Source: Candidatus Pelagibacter sp. IMCC9063 (GTDB lineage: Bacteria > Pseudomonadota > Alphaproteobacteria > Pelagibacterales > Pelagibacteraceae). Taken from it: 64,000 bases of DNA. This document shows, one piece after another, positions 49,956 through 58,565 of the stretch. The notes under the pieces were generated by a model, which saw only the letters and a program-made list of their open reading frames with translations, was not told the origin of the DNA and did not search any database. The stretch's first letter is position 1. Each line of letters opens with the position of its first letter. The position numbers and the translations under genes are program-made. The stretch spans positions 296,001-360,000 of the forward strand of contig NC_015380.1 of assembly GCF_000195085.1 (NCBI RefSeq), read 5' to 3'.

Positions 49956-50593
49956 ATTTTTTTTACCAATTGATAAAATTCCTTCTGTACGTTTTCCCAT
50001 TTTAAAATCATCGAATTTAATACTATTTTTCTATCTAAAATTTTTAAGTTTTCGGCAATAGGCGCCCACTCGTATAAAGCCAAAGCGCTTTCATTAAATG
50101 GCCAAGATTCGTAGTATTTATTCCAATCTATTTTTGTTAGCCTTTCTTCAAAAAGATTTTTACCCTTCGAGACAATGTCTTCGGGCATTCCATTAATTAT
50201 TTCATTATTTAAAATTTCTTCGTAAATTTCTTTTGCCTTTGTTGTTTCGTGTGAATTGTAAAAAACTTTTAAATAAGAAAGCGTAAAGAGTGTTAGATCT
50301 TGTAACGCTATAGAGTAAATATTCCACTTAGCCAAATTGATGGAGGCTAAAAATTTTTCGTCATTAAACATAAGAACATATCTAGTTCCCATTCTTGTTT
50401 TTAAATAACCATACAGTGTTACTTGGGATACCCATGCTGACTGCTTTTGAACATAGGACTTAAGGTCATCTAGGTTTTTTATTTTTTTTTTAGGCAGAAT
50501 AGATTTAAAGAGCCCAAAAAAATAGGTATCGAAGTAAGTCTTGAAATCATCCCACTTAATATCCTTAATTTTTAACGAATATTTTAAAGCCAT
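49952..50593 (-). CDS. Conserved alphaproteobacterial protein of unknown function
   Basis: A 213-residue soluble protein without signal peptide or membrane helix. I do not recognise a catalytic motif. Conserved-looking stretches are VTLYGYLKTRMGTRYVLMF, SINLAKWNIYSIALQDLT and the C-terminal WAPIAENLKILDRKIVLNS. I recall similar proteins in other Alphaproteobacteria beside DUF1674 genes, sometimes labelled esterase without support. It overlaps the SDHAF4-like gene by ATGA, so a role with complex II or its regulation is possible but only inferred. Confidence 0.7.
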   Translation of the reverse strand: MALKYSLKIKDIKWDDFKTYFDTYFFGLFKSILPKKKIKNLDDLKSYVQKQSAWVSQVTLYGYLKTRMGTRYVLMFNDEKFLASINLAKWNIYSIALQDLTLFTLSYLKVFYNSHETTKAKEIYEEILNNEIINGMPEDIVSKGKNLFEERLTKIDWNKYYESWPFNESALALYEWAPIAENLKILDRKIVLNSMILKWENVQKEFYQLVKKI

Positions 50594-50747
50594 AATTTGT
50601 TTGGTGAGCCTAGTTTAGCTGAGTTAATTTACACATTTAGATCCTAATATATTATAAAAACCTTTATTTTTCGAGGGTTTTTAATGCTTTTCATACATGA
50701 TCGAAACGAGTATGTTTTTTTCAGTTAACTATAGGGAGAAAATAAAA

Positions 50748-51008
50748 ATGTCAAAACAATCAGAACACTGGGAAAAAACCAGAGGATTGCTATTCAAGAC
50801 TTTAGCAATTTGGTTTGTATTCTCAATCGGCATCTTTTTTTTCGGAGCAGAAATGCAAGCATCTTCCTTCAAGCCTTTTGGATATCCACTGTCATATTAC
50901 ATGACGTGCCAAGGGTCTCTTTTAGCTTTTGTATTAATCATTTTTTGGTTTGCAAATAGTCAAGAGAAAATTGATGAAGAGTTTGGCTACTCAGAAAGAG
51001 GAGATTAA
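50748..51008 (+). CDS. DUF4212 small subunit of sodium/solute symporter
   Basis: An 86-residue membrane protein with two hydrophobic segments (about 14-36 and 50-70). It begins MSKQSEHWEKTRGLL and has the DUF4212 end motif NSQEKIDEEFGY. The chosen ATG at 50748 has a strong AGGGAG site 9 bases upstream. It is always paired with a VC_2705-type symporter, which starts one base after its stop. The 154-base leader upstream (50594-50747) holds a weak A/T-rich hairpin and presumably the promoter. Confidence 0.92.
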   Translation: MSKQSEHWEKTRGLLFKTLAIWFVFSIGIFFFGAEMQASSFKPFGYPLSYYMTCQGSLLAFVLIIFWFANSQEKIDEEFGYSERGD

Positions 51009-51009
51009 T

Positions 51010-52818
51010 ATGATAAAAGGTAATTTTATAGACAACTTGCCTAAAGTATATGGAATATATACTGGAGGCTTTATTGTTTTCATCATATTGATGGCAATAT
51101 TGGAACAAATGGGCGTAGGTGCGAAAGCAATTGGTATTGCATTCGTTGCCTTCACCGTCGGTATCTATGCATTTATTGGATGGTTATCGCGTACCATGAA
51201 CACGGGTGCGTATTACGTAGCAGGAAGACAAGTCCCAACTGTATTCAACGGAATGGCTACTGCAGCAGACTGGATGTCTGGTGCTTCATTCGTTGCAATG
51301 GCAGGTGGAATTTACTTTAAGGGCTATGGATACATGGCACTTCTTGTTGGATGGACTGGTGGTTACGTTCTAGTCGCTTCGCTGTTAGCACCATATTTAA
51401 GAAAATTTGGTTGTTACACGGTGCCTGACTTTGTTGGAACACGATATGGTGGAAATGCTGCAAGGCTATCTGCTGTTCTTGTTTTAACTGTAGCTTCATT
51501 CACTTATGTGACTGCACAAATCAATGCAACGGGAACTATTGCCTCTGTGGCACTAGACATTCCTTTTGAGATTGCTGTGTATGTTGGATTAGCAAGTATA
51601 TTACTTTGTTCTATGCTTGGTGGAATGAGAGCTGTTACATGGACACAAGTTGCGCAATATATCGTTTTAATTATAGCGTACCTACTTCCTGTATTCTGGA
51701 TCAGTAGCAAAATGGGAGCTGGATTCTTTCCGCATTTAATGTTGGGTGATGAGGTTGCTAGGATTGCTGAACTAGAGGGTCAATTTGGTTTTGTTAAAAA
51801 CTCTGCAGCAGACTTAGCTACAGTACCAAAAGGCTTAGCGGGAATAACTAAAGCTCACTCGGCGGTAAACACAACGCCTTGGAAATTTATTTCATTAGTG
51901 ATTTGTATGATGGCAGGAACTGCTTCATTACCTCACGTTATGATGAGATATTTCACAAGTCCAAGTGTTAAGTCAGCAAGAAGATCAGTGGCATGGTCAC
52001 TATTTTTCATCTTCTTATTGTACTCAACTGCACCGATGCTAGCTACACTATCAAAACTTTCATTGATGGATCCAACTCTTGCAACTGGTATTATTGGTAA
52101 GCCAATAGCACAGGTTCAAGCGTTAGATTGGTACCAAAACTGGAACCAAGCGAAATTGATGTTTGTCAGCGACTTTAACGGAAATGGAACTCTTGAGTTA
52201 AACGAGTTTTTCATGGGTGGTAAAGCCGTAGTGTTAGCTACACCAGAAATTGCTGGTTTGCCTTACGTGATCTCAGGACTAGTTGCGGCTGGTGGTATGG
52301 CTGCTGCCATGTCAACTGCTGATGGTTTGGTTTTAGCAATTGCAAATGCTTTGTCTCATGACTTGTATTACAAGATCATTGATCCAAAAGCAGAAACTGC
52401 AAAAAGACTAATTGTTGCAAGGGTATTACTTGTTCTAATTGGTTTTGCTGGAGCAACTATCGCTGCAATGAAAATCCAAGGTATCTTAGGTTCCGTTATT
52501 TGGGCCTTTGACTTTGCGATGTCAGGATTGTTCTTCCCACTTGTACTAGGAGTATGGTGGAAAAGAGCGAACAAACAAGGAGCTGTTGCAGGTATGCTAC
52601 TAGGTCTTGCTTCCGGAACTGCGTATCTAGTTTGGGTACGTAATGGTGGAGCTGGATTCTGGGGTATAACTCAACTTACCTTCGGTATCGTTGGTTCATT
52701 GGTTAGTTTAGTATCTATGGTGGTTGTTAGTTTAGTAACACCAGCACCAGATGCCAAAATTCAAGCAATGGTTGACGAAGTTCGTATCCCTAGCGGAAGA
52801 ACCGTTACAGGAAACTAA
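51010..52818 (+). CDS. ActP-like sodium:solute (acetate-type) symporter, VC_2705 subfamily
   Basis: Sodium-coupled uptake of a small carboxylate, probably acetate given acs nearby. From the ATG at 51010 it has 602 residues and about 13 hydrophobic helices. SSF motifs include MATAADWMSGASFVAMAGG, MLGGMRAVTWTQVAQYIV and ISGLVAAGGMAAAMSTADG. A loop at residues 388-399 is a complete EF-hand pattern (DFNGNGTLELNE). A strong hairpin follows the stop. An upstream ATG at 50950 inside DUF4212 is rejected. Confidence 0.93.
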   Translation: MIKGNFIDNLPKVYGIYTGGFIVFIILMAILEQMGVGAKAIGIAFVAFTVGIYAFIGWLSRTMNTGAYYVAGRQVPTVFNGMATAADWMSGASFVAMAGGIYFKGYGYMALLVGWTGGYVLVASLLAPYLRKFGCYTVPDFVGTRYGGNAARLSAVLVLTVASFTYVTAQINATGTIASVALDIPFEIAVYVGLASILLCSMLGGMRAVTWTQVAQYIVLIIAYLLPVFWISSKMGAGFFPHLMLGDEVARIAELEGQFGFVKNSAADLATVPKGLAGITKAHSAVNTTPWKFISLVICMMAGTASLPHVMMRYFTSPSVKSARRSVAWSLFFIFLLYSTAPMLATLSKLSLMDPTLATGIIGKPIAQVQALDWYQNWNQAKLMFVSDFNGNGTLELNEFFMGGKAVVLATPEIAGLPYVISGLVAAGGMAAAMSTADGLVLAIANALSHDLYYKIIDPKAETAKRLIVARVLLVLIGFAGATIAAMKIQGILGSVIWAFDFAMSGLFFPLVLGVWWKRANKQGAVAGMLLGLASGTAYLVWVRNGGAGFWGITQLTFGIVGSLVSLVSMVVVSLVTPAPDAKIQAMVDEVRIPSGRTVTGN

Positions 52819-52829
52819 TAAACTATTCT

Positions 52830-52857
52830 TTAAGGGGCGAATTTTTTCGCCCCTTAA
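52830..52857 (+). terminator. Strong hairpin terminator after the symporter operon
   Basis: TTAAGGGGCGA at 52830-52840 and TCGCCCCTTAA at 52847-52857 form a perfect 11-pair stem with a six-base T-rich loop, 12 bases after the symporter stop. The downstream U-tract is missing (TAGCAAT), so termination may be factor-assisted or the hairpin may protect the 3' end. It is the clearest inverted repeat in the window. Confidence 0.75.
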
Positions 52858-52890
52858 TAGCAATACCCACTCCAACACAAATCAAAATTC

Positions 52891-53247
52891 ATGGGCAATA
52901 TTCATCCGTTTATCTTATTCATCGACTACGTCATGGGTGTAGTGATGTGGACTCTAATTGGAAGGGTTGCGATGAACATCTTTCAAAGAGAAGATTCAGA
53001 ATTTTTCTTTATGAAAGTATTTGTTAAACTTACCAATCCAGTTATCCGTCCATTTAAAATTATAACCCCTAATTTTATAGTAGAGCCTCTAATACCTCTT
53101 TATGTAGCTTGGTTTTTTTTCATGTTTAGATTCTATTTTATGCCTTGGATATTGGGATATCACGTAATGGGGATGCTATCATTTCCACTAGAGAGTGAGA
53201 TCGCACTAGAACTTCTAAAATTAAAGCACTTTTTGTTGGGTAACTGA
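52891..53247 (+). CDS. YggT-like small membrane protein
   Basis: A 118-residue membrane protein: hydrophobic segments at about 8-28 and 68-100. Between them, VKLTNPVIRPFKIITPNF resembles the TEPVLRPIRRxxP motif of YggT proteins. A tail of about 20 residues follows. Similarity to the yggT product at 43212-43502 is only in this pattern. It stands alone between the symporter hairpin and rpe. Function unknown. Confidence 0.6.
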   Translation: MGNIHPFILFIDYVMGVVMWTLIGRVAMNIFQREDSEFFFMKVFVKLTNPVIRPFKIITPNFIVEPLIPLYVAWFFFMFRFYFMPWILGYHVMGMLSFPLESEIALELLKLKHFLLGN

Positions 53248-53300
53248 TAAAAAAGAATTCAAATTAAAAAATAAAATTGATACTAAGTTAGTTAGTATTA

Positions 53301-53957
53301 ATGAAAAAAATAAAAATCTCTCCTTCTATCCTATCATCTGATTTTGGTCAGCTAAGCACTGAAATAAAAAAGATAGAAGATGCTGGAGCAGACATGATTC
53401 ATGTAGATGTAATGGATGGACACTTTGTTCCCAATATAACTATTGGAGCTCCTGTTGTTAAAGCATTAAGAAAACACACCTCGTTACCTTTTGATGTGCA
53501 TCTAATGATAGCTCCTGTCCATAAATACGTAAAAGATTTCGCTGCTGCAGGTGCCGATATTATTACTGTTCACCCAGAAGCCACGGATAACTTACTTCAA
53601 ACTATAGAGCTTATTAAATCTCTTGGCAAAAAAGCAGGCGTTTCTATTAATCCCGAAACTCCTTTGGACTCGATATTTCCTGTTCTTCACTTAATTGATC
53701 TTGCATTAATTATGAGCGTTAACCCAGGATTTGGTGGACAAAAATTTATTCCAGAAGTTTTATCTAAAGTAAAAATTCTAAGAGAGAAAATAGATGAGGA
53801 AAATTTAGAAGTTGAAATTGAAATTGATGGGGGAATTAATTTTGAAACTGGCAAATTAGCAAAGGAAGCTGGCGTGGATATTTTAGTATCTGGAACCACC
53901 TTGTTTGCGGGTAATGACGGTCTTAAAGAAAACATTAAGAAATTAAGAAATTGCTAA
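53301..53957 (+). CDS. rpe: Ribulose-phosphate 3-epimerase
   Basis: Interconverts ribulose-5-P and xylulose-5-P. The 218-residue TIM barrel has SPSILSSDFGQL, the metal and catalytic motif IHVDVMDGHFVPNI, DVHLMI, the loop MSVNPGFGGQKFIPEVL and the phosphate-binding EIDGGIN plus VSGTTLF. It lies 7 bases before the heparinase-like gene; the rpe-heparinase-purH order is common in Alphaproteobacteria. Confidence 0.97.
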   Translation: MKKIKISPSILSSDFGQLSTEIKKIEDAGADMIHVDVMDGHFVPNITIGAPVVKALRKHTSLPFDVHLMIAPVHKYVKDFAAAGADIITVHPEATDNLLQTIELIKSLGKKAGVSINPETPLDSIFPVLHLIDLALIMSVNPGFGGQKFIPEVLSKVKILREKIDEENLEVEIEIDGGINFETGKLAKEAGVDILVSGTTLFAGNDGLKENIKKLRNC

Positions 53958-53964
53958 GAGACTA

Positions 53965-55608
53965 ATGAAAGCCGGGTCTTTAATTTTATGGCTAACTGCA
54001 ATTTGCAAGTTTCTAAGAAATAAATATAGATTTATTTATTTTAACACTAAATATTATAATCATTCATTAAAAGCAGAACCGGTATCTAGAATATACGATC
54101 TTCACAACACTCATTTTTTAGGTGAACTACATGATAAAAGTAATAAAAACTATTTATTAGCTTTAAAATTTAAAAAAAATATTTGGAAATTAAATAATCT
54201 TGATCAGAATAGTATTAATGACTTGCATAAATTTTCTTGGCTTAATTATATAAATGCAAATAAGGATCTTGAATATTCTAAAAATATTATCCAAGAATGG
54301 TTGAATAACTTTTCTAACTACAATTCAAAAATTTGGCATCCCACTGTCATTGCGCATAGGCTTATTTTTTGGATTTCAAATACTTCCTCCACTATTCGAA
54401 GTGAAGACTTGGTATTTCGAACAAAAATTATTCATAATATTTTAAAACAAACACTGCATCTTTCTAAAAACATATCTCTCATTAATAGCAAATTAGACAG
54501 GATTTTAGCTATTTTTTCGTTAATTTTAGTTAGTACTAGCTTTGAAGGATATAAAAAACTTTTCGATTCTTCTTTAAAAAAACTTAATGAATTGGTTAAA
54601 GAGCTGATTGATAAGAGGGGTTTGGTTAGAAGCAAAAGTATAGAAGATCAATTTTGGCTACTCCACCACTTAATTGCAATTAAAGAAAGTCTTAAAATTT
54701 CTCAAAATTTAGTTCCAGAAACCTTGGAAGATAACATTGAAATTGTTGGTAAAAATTTTGTATCTCTTTTATATGCCAACAATACAGTTCCTCTTTTTAA
54801 TGGTTCTAAATTTTATGATTGTTCCAACTTTTTAAAATTTATTAAATTAAAGGGTTATAAATTTGATAACAGCTCCAACGATACTAATTTTTTATTTGGT
54901 AAAATAAATAAATTAGAAGTCTGCATGGATACCAATTCACCTCCTCCTGACACCCACGCTCGTCATTATCAGGCGGGCTGTTTATCTTTTGAGCTATTGT
55001 ACAATGGGACTAAAGTTATAACTAATTCAGGTTCAGCTAAAAACTTTTCTAAGGAACTTTCTTATTTAGCTCAATCTACCGCTGCCCATTCTTGCTTAAC
55101 TATTAACGATACTTCTTCTTGCCTGTTTCAAAAAAATTCTTTTATCAAAAAATATTATGGGGATGCTTTATTACAAAGATTCAAAGTAAATCGGAAAGAG
55201 TTTGTGCAGAACTCTGTCACTGCCACTTTAAGTGGGGGCCACGATGGATATCTTAAAAAATATTCTACTTTGTTTGACAGAACTATTTCTATGAATGGTG
55301 CAGACAACATAATTCAAGGAGAAGATTTACTAACGGTTTCTGAAAATGACTATGCTTTCCTAAATTTTTCAATCAGATTTCATGTGCTTCCCGATACCAA
55401 ACTAATCAAAACGAACGGCGGAGATGTATTGATTAGTATTAAAAATCAGGGTTGGAAATTTAAATCACAGGGTCAAAATATAAAAGTTGAAAGCAGTTTG
55501 TACTTTGCGGAACACAATAAAATACAAGAAACTAGCTGTATTTTAATAGAAGGAACTCTCAAACAAACAATAAACAAAATTCTTTGGTCTATAGAAAAAA
55601 CTAATTAA
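53965..55608 (+). CDS. Heparinase II/III-like protein
   Basis: A 547-residue protein. The first about 320 residues look like the helical toroid of polysaccharide lyases. The C-terminal heparinase II/III domain begins near DTNSPPPDTHARHYQAG, with conserved His and ITNSGSAKNF and the motif STAAHSCLTIND. No signal peptide is evident, so it is probably cytoplasmic, as for the alphaproteobacterial relatives between rpe and purH. The substrate is unknown. Confidence 0.85.
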   Translation: MKAGSLILWLTAICKFLRNKYRFIYFNTKYYNHSLKAEPVSRIYDLHNTHFLGELHDKSNKNYLLALKFKKNIWKLNNLDQNSINDLHKFSWLNYINANKDLEYSKNIIQEWLNNFSNYNSKIWHPTVIAHRLIFWISNTSSTIRSEDLVFRTKIIHNILKQTLHLSKNISLINSKLDRILAIFSLILVSTSFEGYKKLFDSSLKKLNELVKELIDKRGLVRSKSIEDQFWLLHHLIAIKESLKISQNLVPETLEDNIEIVGKNFVSLLYANNTVPLFNGSKFYDCSNFLKFIKLKGYKFDNSSNDTNFLFGKINKLEVCMDTNSPPPDTHARHYQAGCLSFELLYNGTKVITNSGSAKNFSKELSYLAQSTAAHSCLTINDTSSCLFQKNSFIKKYYGDALLQRFKVNRKEFVQNSVTATLSGGHDGYLKKYSTLFDRTISMNGADNIIQGEDLLTVSENDYAFLNFSIRFHVLPDTKLIKTNGGDVLISIKNQGWKFKSQGQNIKVESSLYFAEHNKIQETSCILIEGTLKQTINKILWSIEKTN

Positions 55609-55629
55609 TAATTTATAAGTTGTGAACGA

Positions 55630-57192
55630 ATGGAATTAAAAAAAATCTCAAGAGCTCTTATCTCCGTTTCAGATAAGGCAAATCTTGCAGACATGCTCCA
55701 GATTTTAAAAGAGTTTGATGTTGAAATTTTAAGTACGGGCGGTACTTACAGAACCATTAAGGACCTTGGGTATAAATGTATAGAAATATCAAGCTACACT
55801 GGTTTTCCTGAAATGATGGATGGTAGGGTTAAAACTTTGCATCCTAAAATACACGGTGGCTTATTGGGAGATGTTGAAAAAAAATCTCACTGGGATTCTA
55901 TGCAGAATAACAATATTCCTGAGATCAATTTGGTGATCGTAAATTTATACCCCTTTGAAGAAAAACTTTTAGATAAAAAATCAACTAAAGAAATTCTTAT
56001 TGAAAATATTGATATTGGTGGTCCTTCAATGCTTCGGTCTTCGGCCAAAAACTTTAAACATGTCACGGTTCTGCCCTCAACTAAATATTATGAAGAATTT
56101 ATTACAATAATGAAAAAAAATAATGGTTCGATAGATTTGAACTTTAGAACTAGAATGGCTAATGAGACCTTTAATGAGACTGCATACTATGACTCCATGA
56201 TTTCTAATTGGATGAATCAGATCAACAAAAACAAATTCTCTGAAAAAAAAGTAATAGGTGGGAAATTAACAGCTAAATTGCGCTATGGTGAGAATCCACA
56301 TCAAGAAAGTGCTGTTTATGAAATACCAAATAACGAACCCGGATTTTCAAACCTAATACAACTTCAAGGAAAAGAATTGAGTCATAATAATTATTTGGAT
56401 AGCTACAGCGCCTACAGTTTAGTGACTGACTTTAGAGTACAAGATCAAATTTGCGCTATTATTAAGCATAATAATCCTTGCGGTTGTGCAATAGACCCGG
56501 ATGGCAAACTTGCCTATTTAAAGGCCCTTAGCGGTGACCCAATCAGTGCTTTTGGAGGGGTTGTTGCTTTTAATTATGAAATTACAAAAGAAATAGCTGA
56601 AGAACTGGTAAAGACATTTTATGAAGTAATTTTAACGCCTCTTATCACCAATGAAGCTTTAACAATTTTGGCACAAAAGAAAAATTTGCGCGTTTTAAAA
56701 TATAACTATCCCGAAAAAAATAAAATTCAGCACTTAACCTTCCTACAAAAAACTTTTCTAGCACAGGATGAAAATATTAAACAACTAACAAGGGCTGACT
56801 TAAAAATTGTAACTAAAAAAACACCCAGTAACGAAGAAATTGAAAACTTGTTATTTGCTAACCAAGTTTGTAAGCATGTTAAGTCTAATGCTATTGTTGT
56901 TACCAAGGCCAATAAAACTTTAGGGATTGGTGCAGGTCAAACTAGCAGAGTTGGCTCTAGCGAAATTGCATGCGAACATGCAAACAAATTTTTTTCGGGT
57001 AAATTAGAAAATTGCGGTGCAGCTTCAGATGCTTTTTTTCCTTTTGCAGATGGTCTAGAAAATCTCATCGAGCTAGGAGTAAAGTCAATTATTCAACCAG
57101 GCGGATCAATTCGTGATCAAGAAGTAATTGATGCGGCTGATAAAGCTGGAATATCTATGGTGTTTACAGGCACTAGGAATTTTAAGCACTGA
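55630..57192 (+). CDS. purH: Bifunctional AICAR transformylase / IMP cyclohydrolase
   Basis: Last two steps of IMP synthesis. The N-terminal MGS-like cyclohydrolase domain has ILSTGGTYRTIKDLGYKC and GFPEMMDGRVKTLHPKIHGG. The C-terminal transformylase has KLRYGENPHQESAVYE, the catalytic Lys-His in IIKHNNPCGCAI, SAFGGVVAFN and AASDAFFPFADGLE. Full length (520 residues). Its 3' end overlaps the dehydratase gene convergently by 11 bases. Confidence 0.97.
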   Translation: MELKKISRALISVSDKANLADMLQILKEFDVEILSTGGTYRTIKDLGYKCIEISSYTGFPEMMDGRVKTLHPKIHGGLLGDVEKKSHWDSMQNNNIPEINLVIVNLYPFEEKLLDKKSTKEILIENIDIGGPSMLRSSAKNFKHVTVLPSTKYYEEFITIMKKNNGSIDLNFRTRMANETFNETAYYDSMISNWMNQINKNKFSEKKVIGGKLTAKLRYGENPHQESAVYEIPNNEPGFSNLIQLQGKELSHNNYLDSYSAYSLVTDFRVQDQICAIIKHNNPCGCAIDPDGKLAYLKALSGDPISAFGGVVAFNYEITKEIAEELVKTFYEVILTPLITNEALTILAQKKNLRVLKYNYPEKNKIQHLTFLQKTFLAQDENIKQLTRADLKIVTKKTPSNEEIENLLFANQVCKHVKSNAIVVTKANKTLGIGAGQTSRVGSSEIACEHANKFFSGKLENCGAASDAFFPFADGLENLIELGVKSIIQPGGSIRDQEVIDAADKAGISMVFTGTRNFKH

Positions 57193-57523
57193 TTTGGTCA
57201 ATTTTTGCGGCTAATATAAAATCACTTTCTGTTAAACCTCGAACGGCATGAGTAAAAATAGTGATGTTTGCATAACCCCAACCAAATGAGATATCAGGAT
57301 GATGTCCCTCATTCTCCGCAATAGTAGAGGTCTTGTTAATAAAAGCCAAACTTTCTTCAAAATTTTTAAATTTAAAATATTTACTTAGCATAAAAATACC
57401 GTCCTGGTTTTTTATGGAATTCCAATTATTAATTTGTTTATTAAAAGTTATAATTTCTGTCTCAGAAAGGGCAGGAGTATCTCCGCTGCAAGCGATGCAC
57501 TTTTTTTTATGAAGGTTACCCAT
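57182..57523 (-). CDS. phhB: Pterin-4a-carbinolamine dehydratase
   Basis: Recycles the pterin cofactor of aromatic amino-acid hydroxylases, or acts as a co-regulator. The 113-residue protein has the N-terminal CIACSGDTPALSETEI and the catalytic motif ENEGHHPDISFGWGYANITIF followed by HAVRGLTESDFILAAKID. No hydroxylase gene is in view, so the physiological role is open. It lies 2 bases downstream of the dehalogenase-like gene, on the same strand. Confidence 0.93.
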   Translation of the reverse strand: MGNLHKKKCIACSGDTPALSETEIITFNKQINNWNSIKNQDGIFMLSKYFKFKNFEESLAFINKTSTIAENEGHHPDISFGWGYANITIFTHAVRGLTESDFILAAKIDQISA

Positions 57524-57525
57524 CT

Positions 57526-58425
57526 TTATTTATTAAAAAAATTTAGGAAATGATTAATAGTATCTTTGGGCTTTTCTTCTTGAATGTAATGACCGCAGTC
57601 AACTGCAGCTCCGACAACTTTTTTACTACAATAGTTTTGCCATACGTTTATTACGTCTCCCCAAATAATTCCTGTGTCACCTTTTCCTCCCCACAAAACT
57701 AAAGTGGGACAATCAATTTTACTTTGGCTATCATAATCTTTGTTATCCATATCAAGATCGCAAGAAGGTGAGGCTCTATAATCTTCGCAGGATGCTCTAA
57801 TCGTTTTAGAATTAAAACACCTTACATACTCTTGAAAAGTATCTTTACAAAAATCTAATCCTCCACCTCTTTTGGACATTTTTTTTTCTAAATAAAATTC
57901 TGCTGGGACGGAAGAAAGCATGCGCTCCGGAAGATCATAAGGTTGCATCATTAAAAGCCAGTGCCACTTGCTCTTAGCCCAATCTTTTTTCTGAACCGTC
58001 CAAATATGCCTATTCGGCATAATATCTAAAATGGCTGCTTTAGTAATTTTATCTTTATGATCGAGGCACATTCTATGAGTGGTTCTTGCTCCACGATCAT
58101 GACCCGCAACTTGGAAGGATTTAAAACCACATTGTTCCATTACATGTATTTGGTCCATAGCCATCGCTCTAAACGAGTAGTTAATATGATTGGTTCCGCC
58201 ATCCTCCGGTCCAATGCTGTCTCCATAGCCTCTAAGGTCAGCTGCAATTATATGAAAATGTTTTTTTAGTTTTGGAACTATTTTGTTCCAAGTAATGTGC
58301 GACATGGGATTTCCATGTAATAATAAAAGAGGTGGGCCGTCTCCTCCTCTTTGTAAACGAATTATAGCCTCTCCATAACCCTGGTCAGGCACTTTCATGT
58401 CTTGCTTTTCGAAACCCTCGAACAT
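57526..58425 (-). CDS. Alpha/beta hydrolase, fluoroacetate-dehalogenase-like
   Basis: Predicted hydrolytic dehalogenase of short 2-haloacids. The 299-residue protein has the oxyanion-loop motif LLHGNPMSHITW, nucleophile Asp110 in AGHDRGAR, carboxylate-binding Arg111 and Arg114, third-acid Asp134 (AILDIMP), halide-pocket His155-Trp156 (WHW), and the general-base His279 in CGHYIQEEKP. From memory, these positions match the bacterial fluoroacetate dehalogenase almost exactly. An epoxide hydrolase is less likely because the carboxylate-binding pair and halide-pocket His-Trp are present. It lies just downstream of a tRNA gene on the same strand. Confidence 0.82.
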   Translation of the reverse strand: MFEGFEKQDMKVPDQGYGEAIIRLQRGGDGPPLLLLHGNPMSHITWNKIVPKLKKHFHIIAADLRGYGDSIGPEDGGTNHINYSFRAMAMDQIHVMEQCGFKSFQVAGHDRGARTTHRMCLDHKDKITKAAILDIMPNRHIWTVQKKDWAKSKWHWLLMMQPYDLPERMLSSVPAEFYLEKKMSKRGGGLDFCKDTFQEYVRCFNSKTIRASCEDYRASPSCDLDMDNKDYDSQSKIDCPTLVLWGGKGDTGIIWGDVINVWQNYCSKKVVGAAVDCGHYIQEEKPKDTINHFLNFFNK

Positions 58426-58432
58426 AATTTAA

Positions 58433-58507
58433 TGGAGCGGGTCAAGGGAATCGAACCCTCTGCCTAATCGTTGGCAACGATTCGCTCTACCAATGAGCTA
58501 GACCCGC
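58433..58507 (-). tRNA. tRNA-Gly (anticodon GCC)
   Basis: On the minus strand the gene folds as a complete cloverleaf: acceptor GCGGGTC/GACCCGC, D arm AGCTCATTGGTAGAGC, anticodon stem AATCG/CGATT with loop TTGCCAA (anticodon GCC), T arm with GGTTCGATTCC, discriminator T and an encoded CCA. The coordinates include the CCA (58433-58435). It is the only RNA gene I could find in the window. Confidence 0.96.
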
Positions 58508-58565
58508 TTATAATTTTTTTGTTTAAAGTATTATCTATAATGTATATTTTCAATATAATTATTAA

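Noticed and set aside
50655-50683. AAAACC ... GGGTTTTT repeat in the symporter leader
   Set aside because: Stem has only two or three G:C pairs and a bulge; too weak to call an attenuator.
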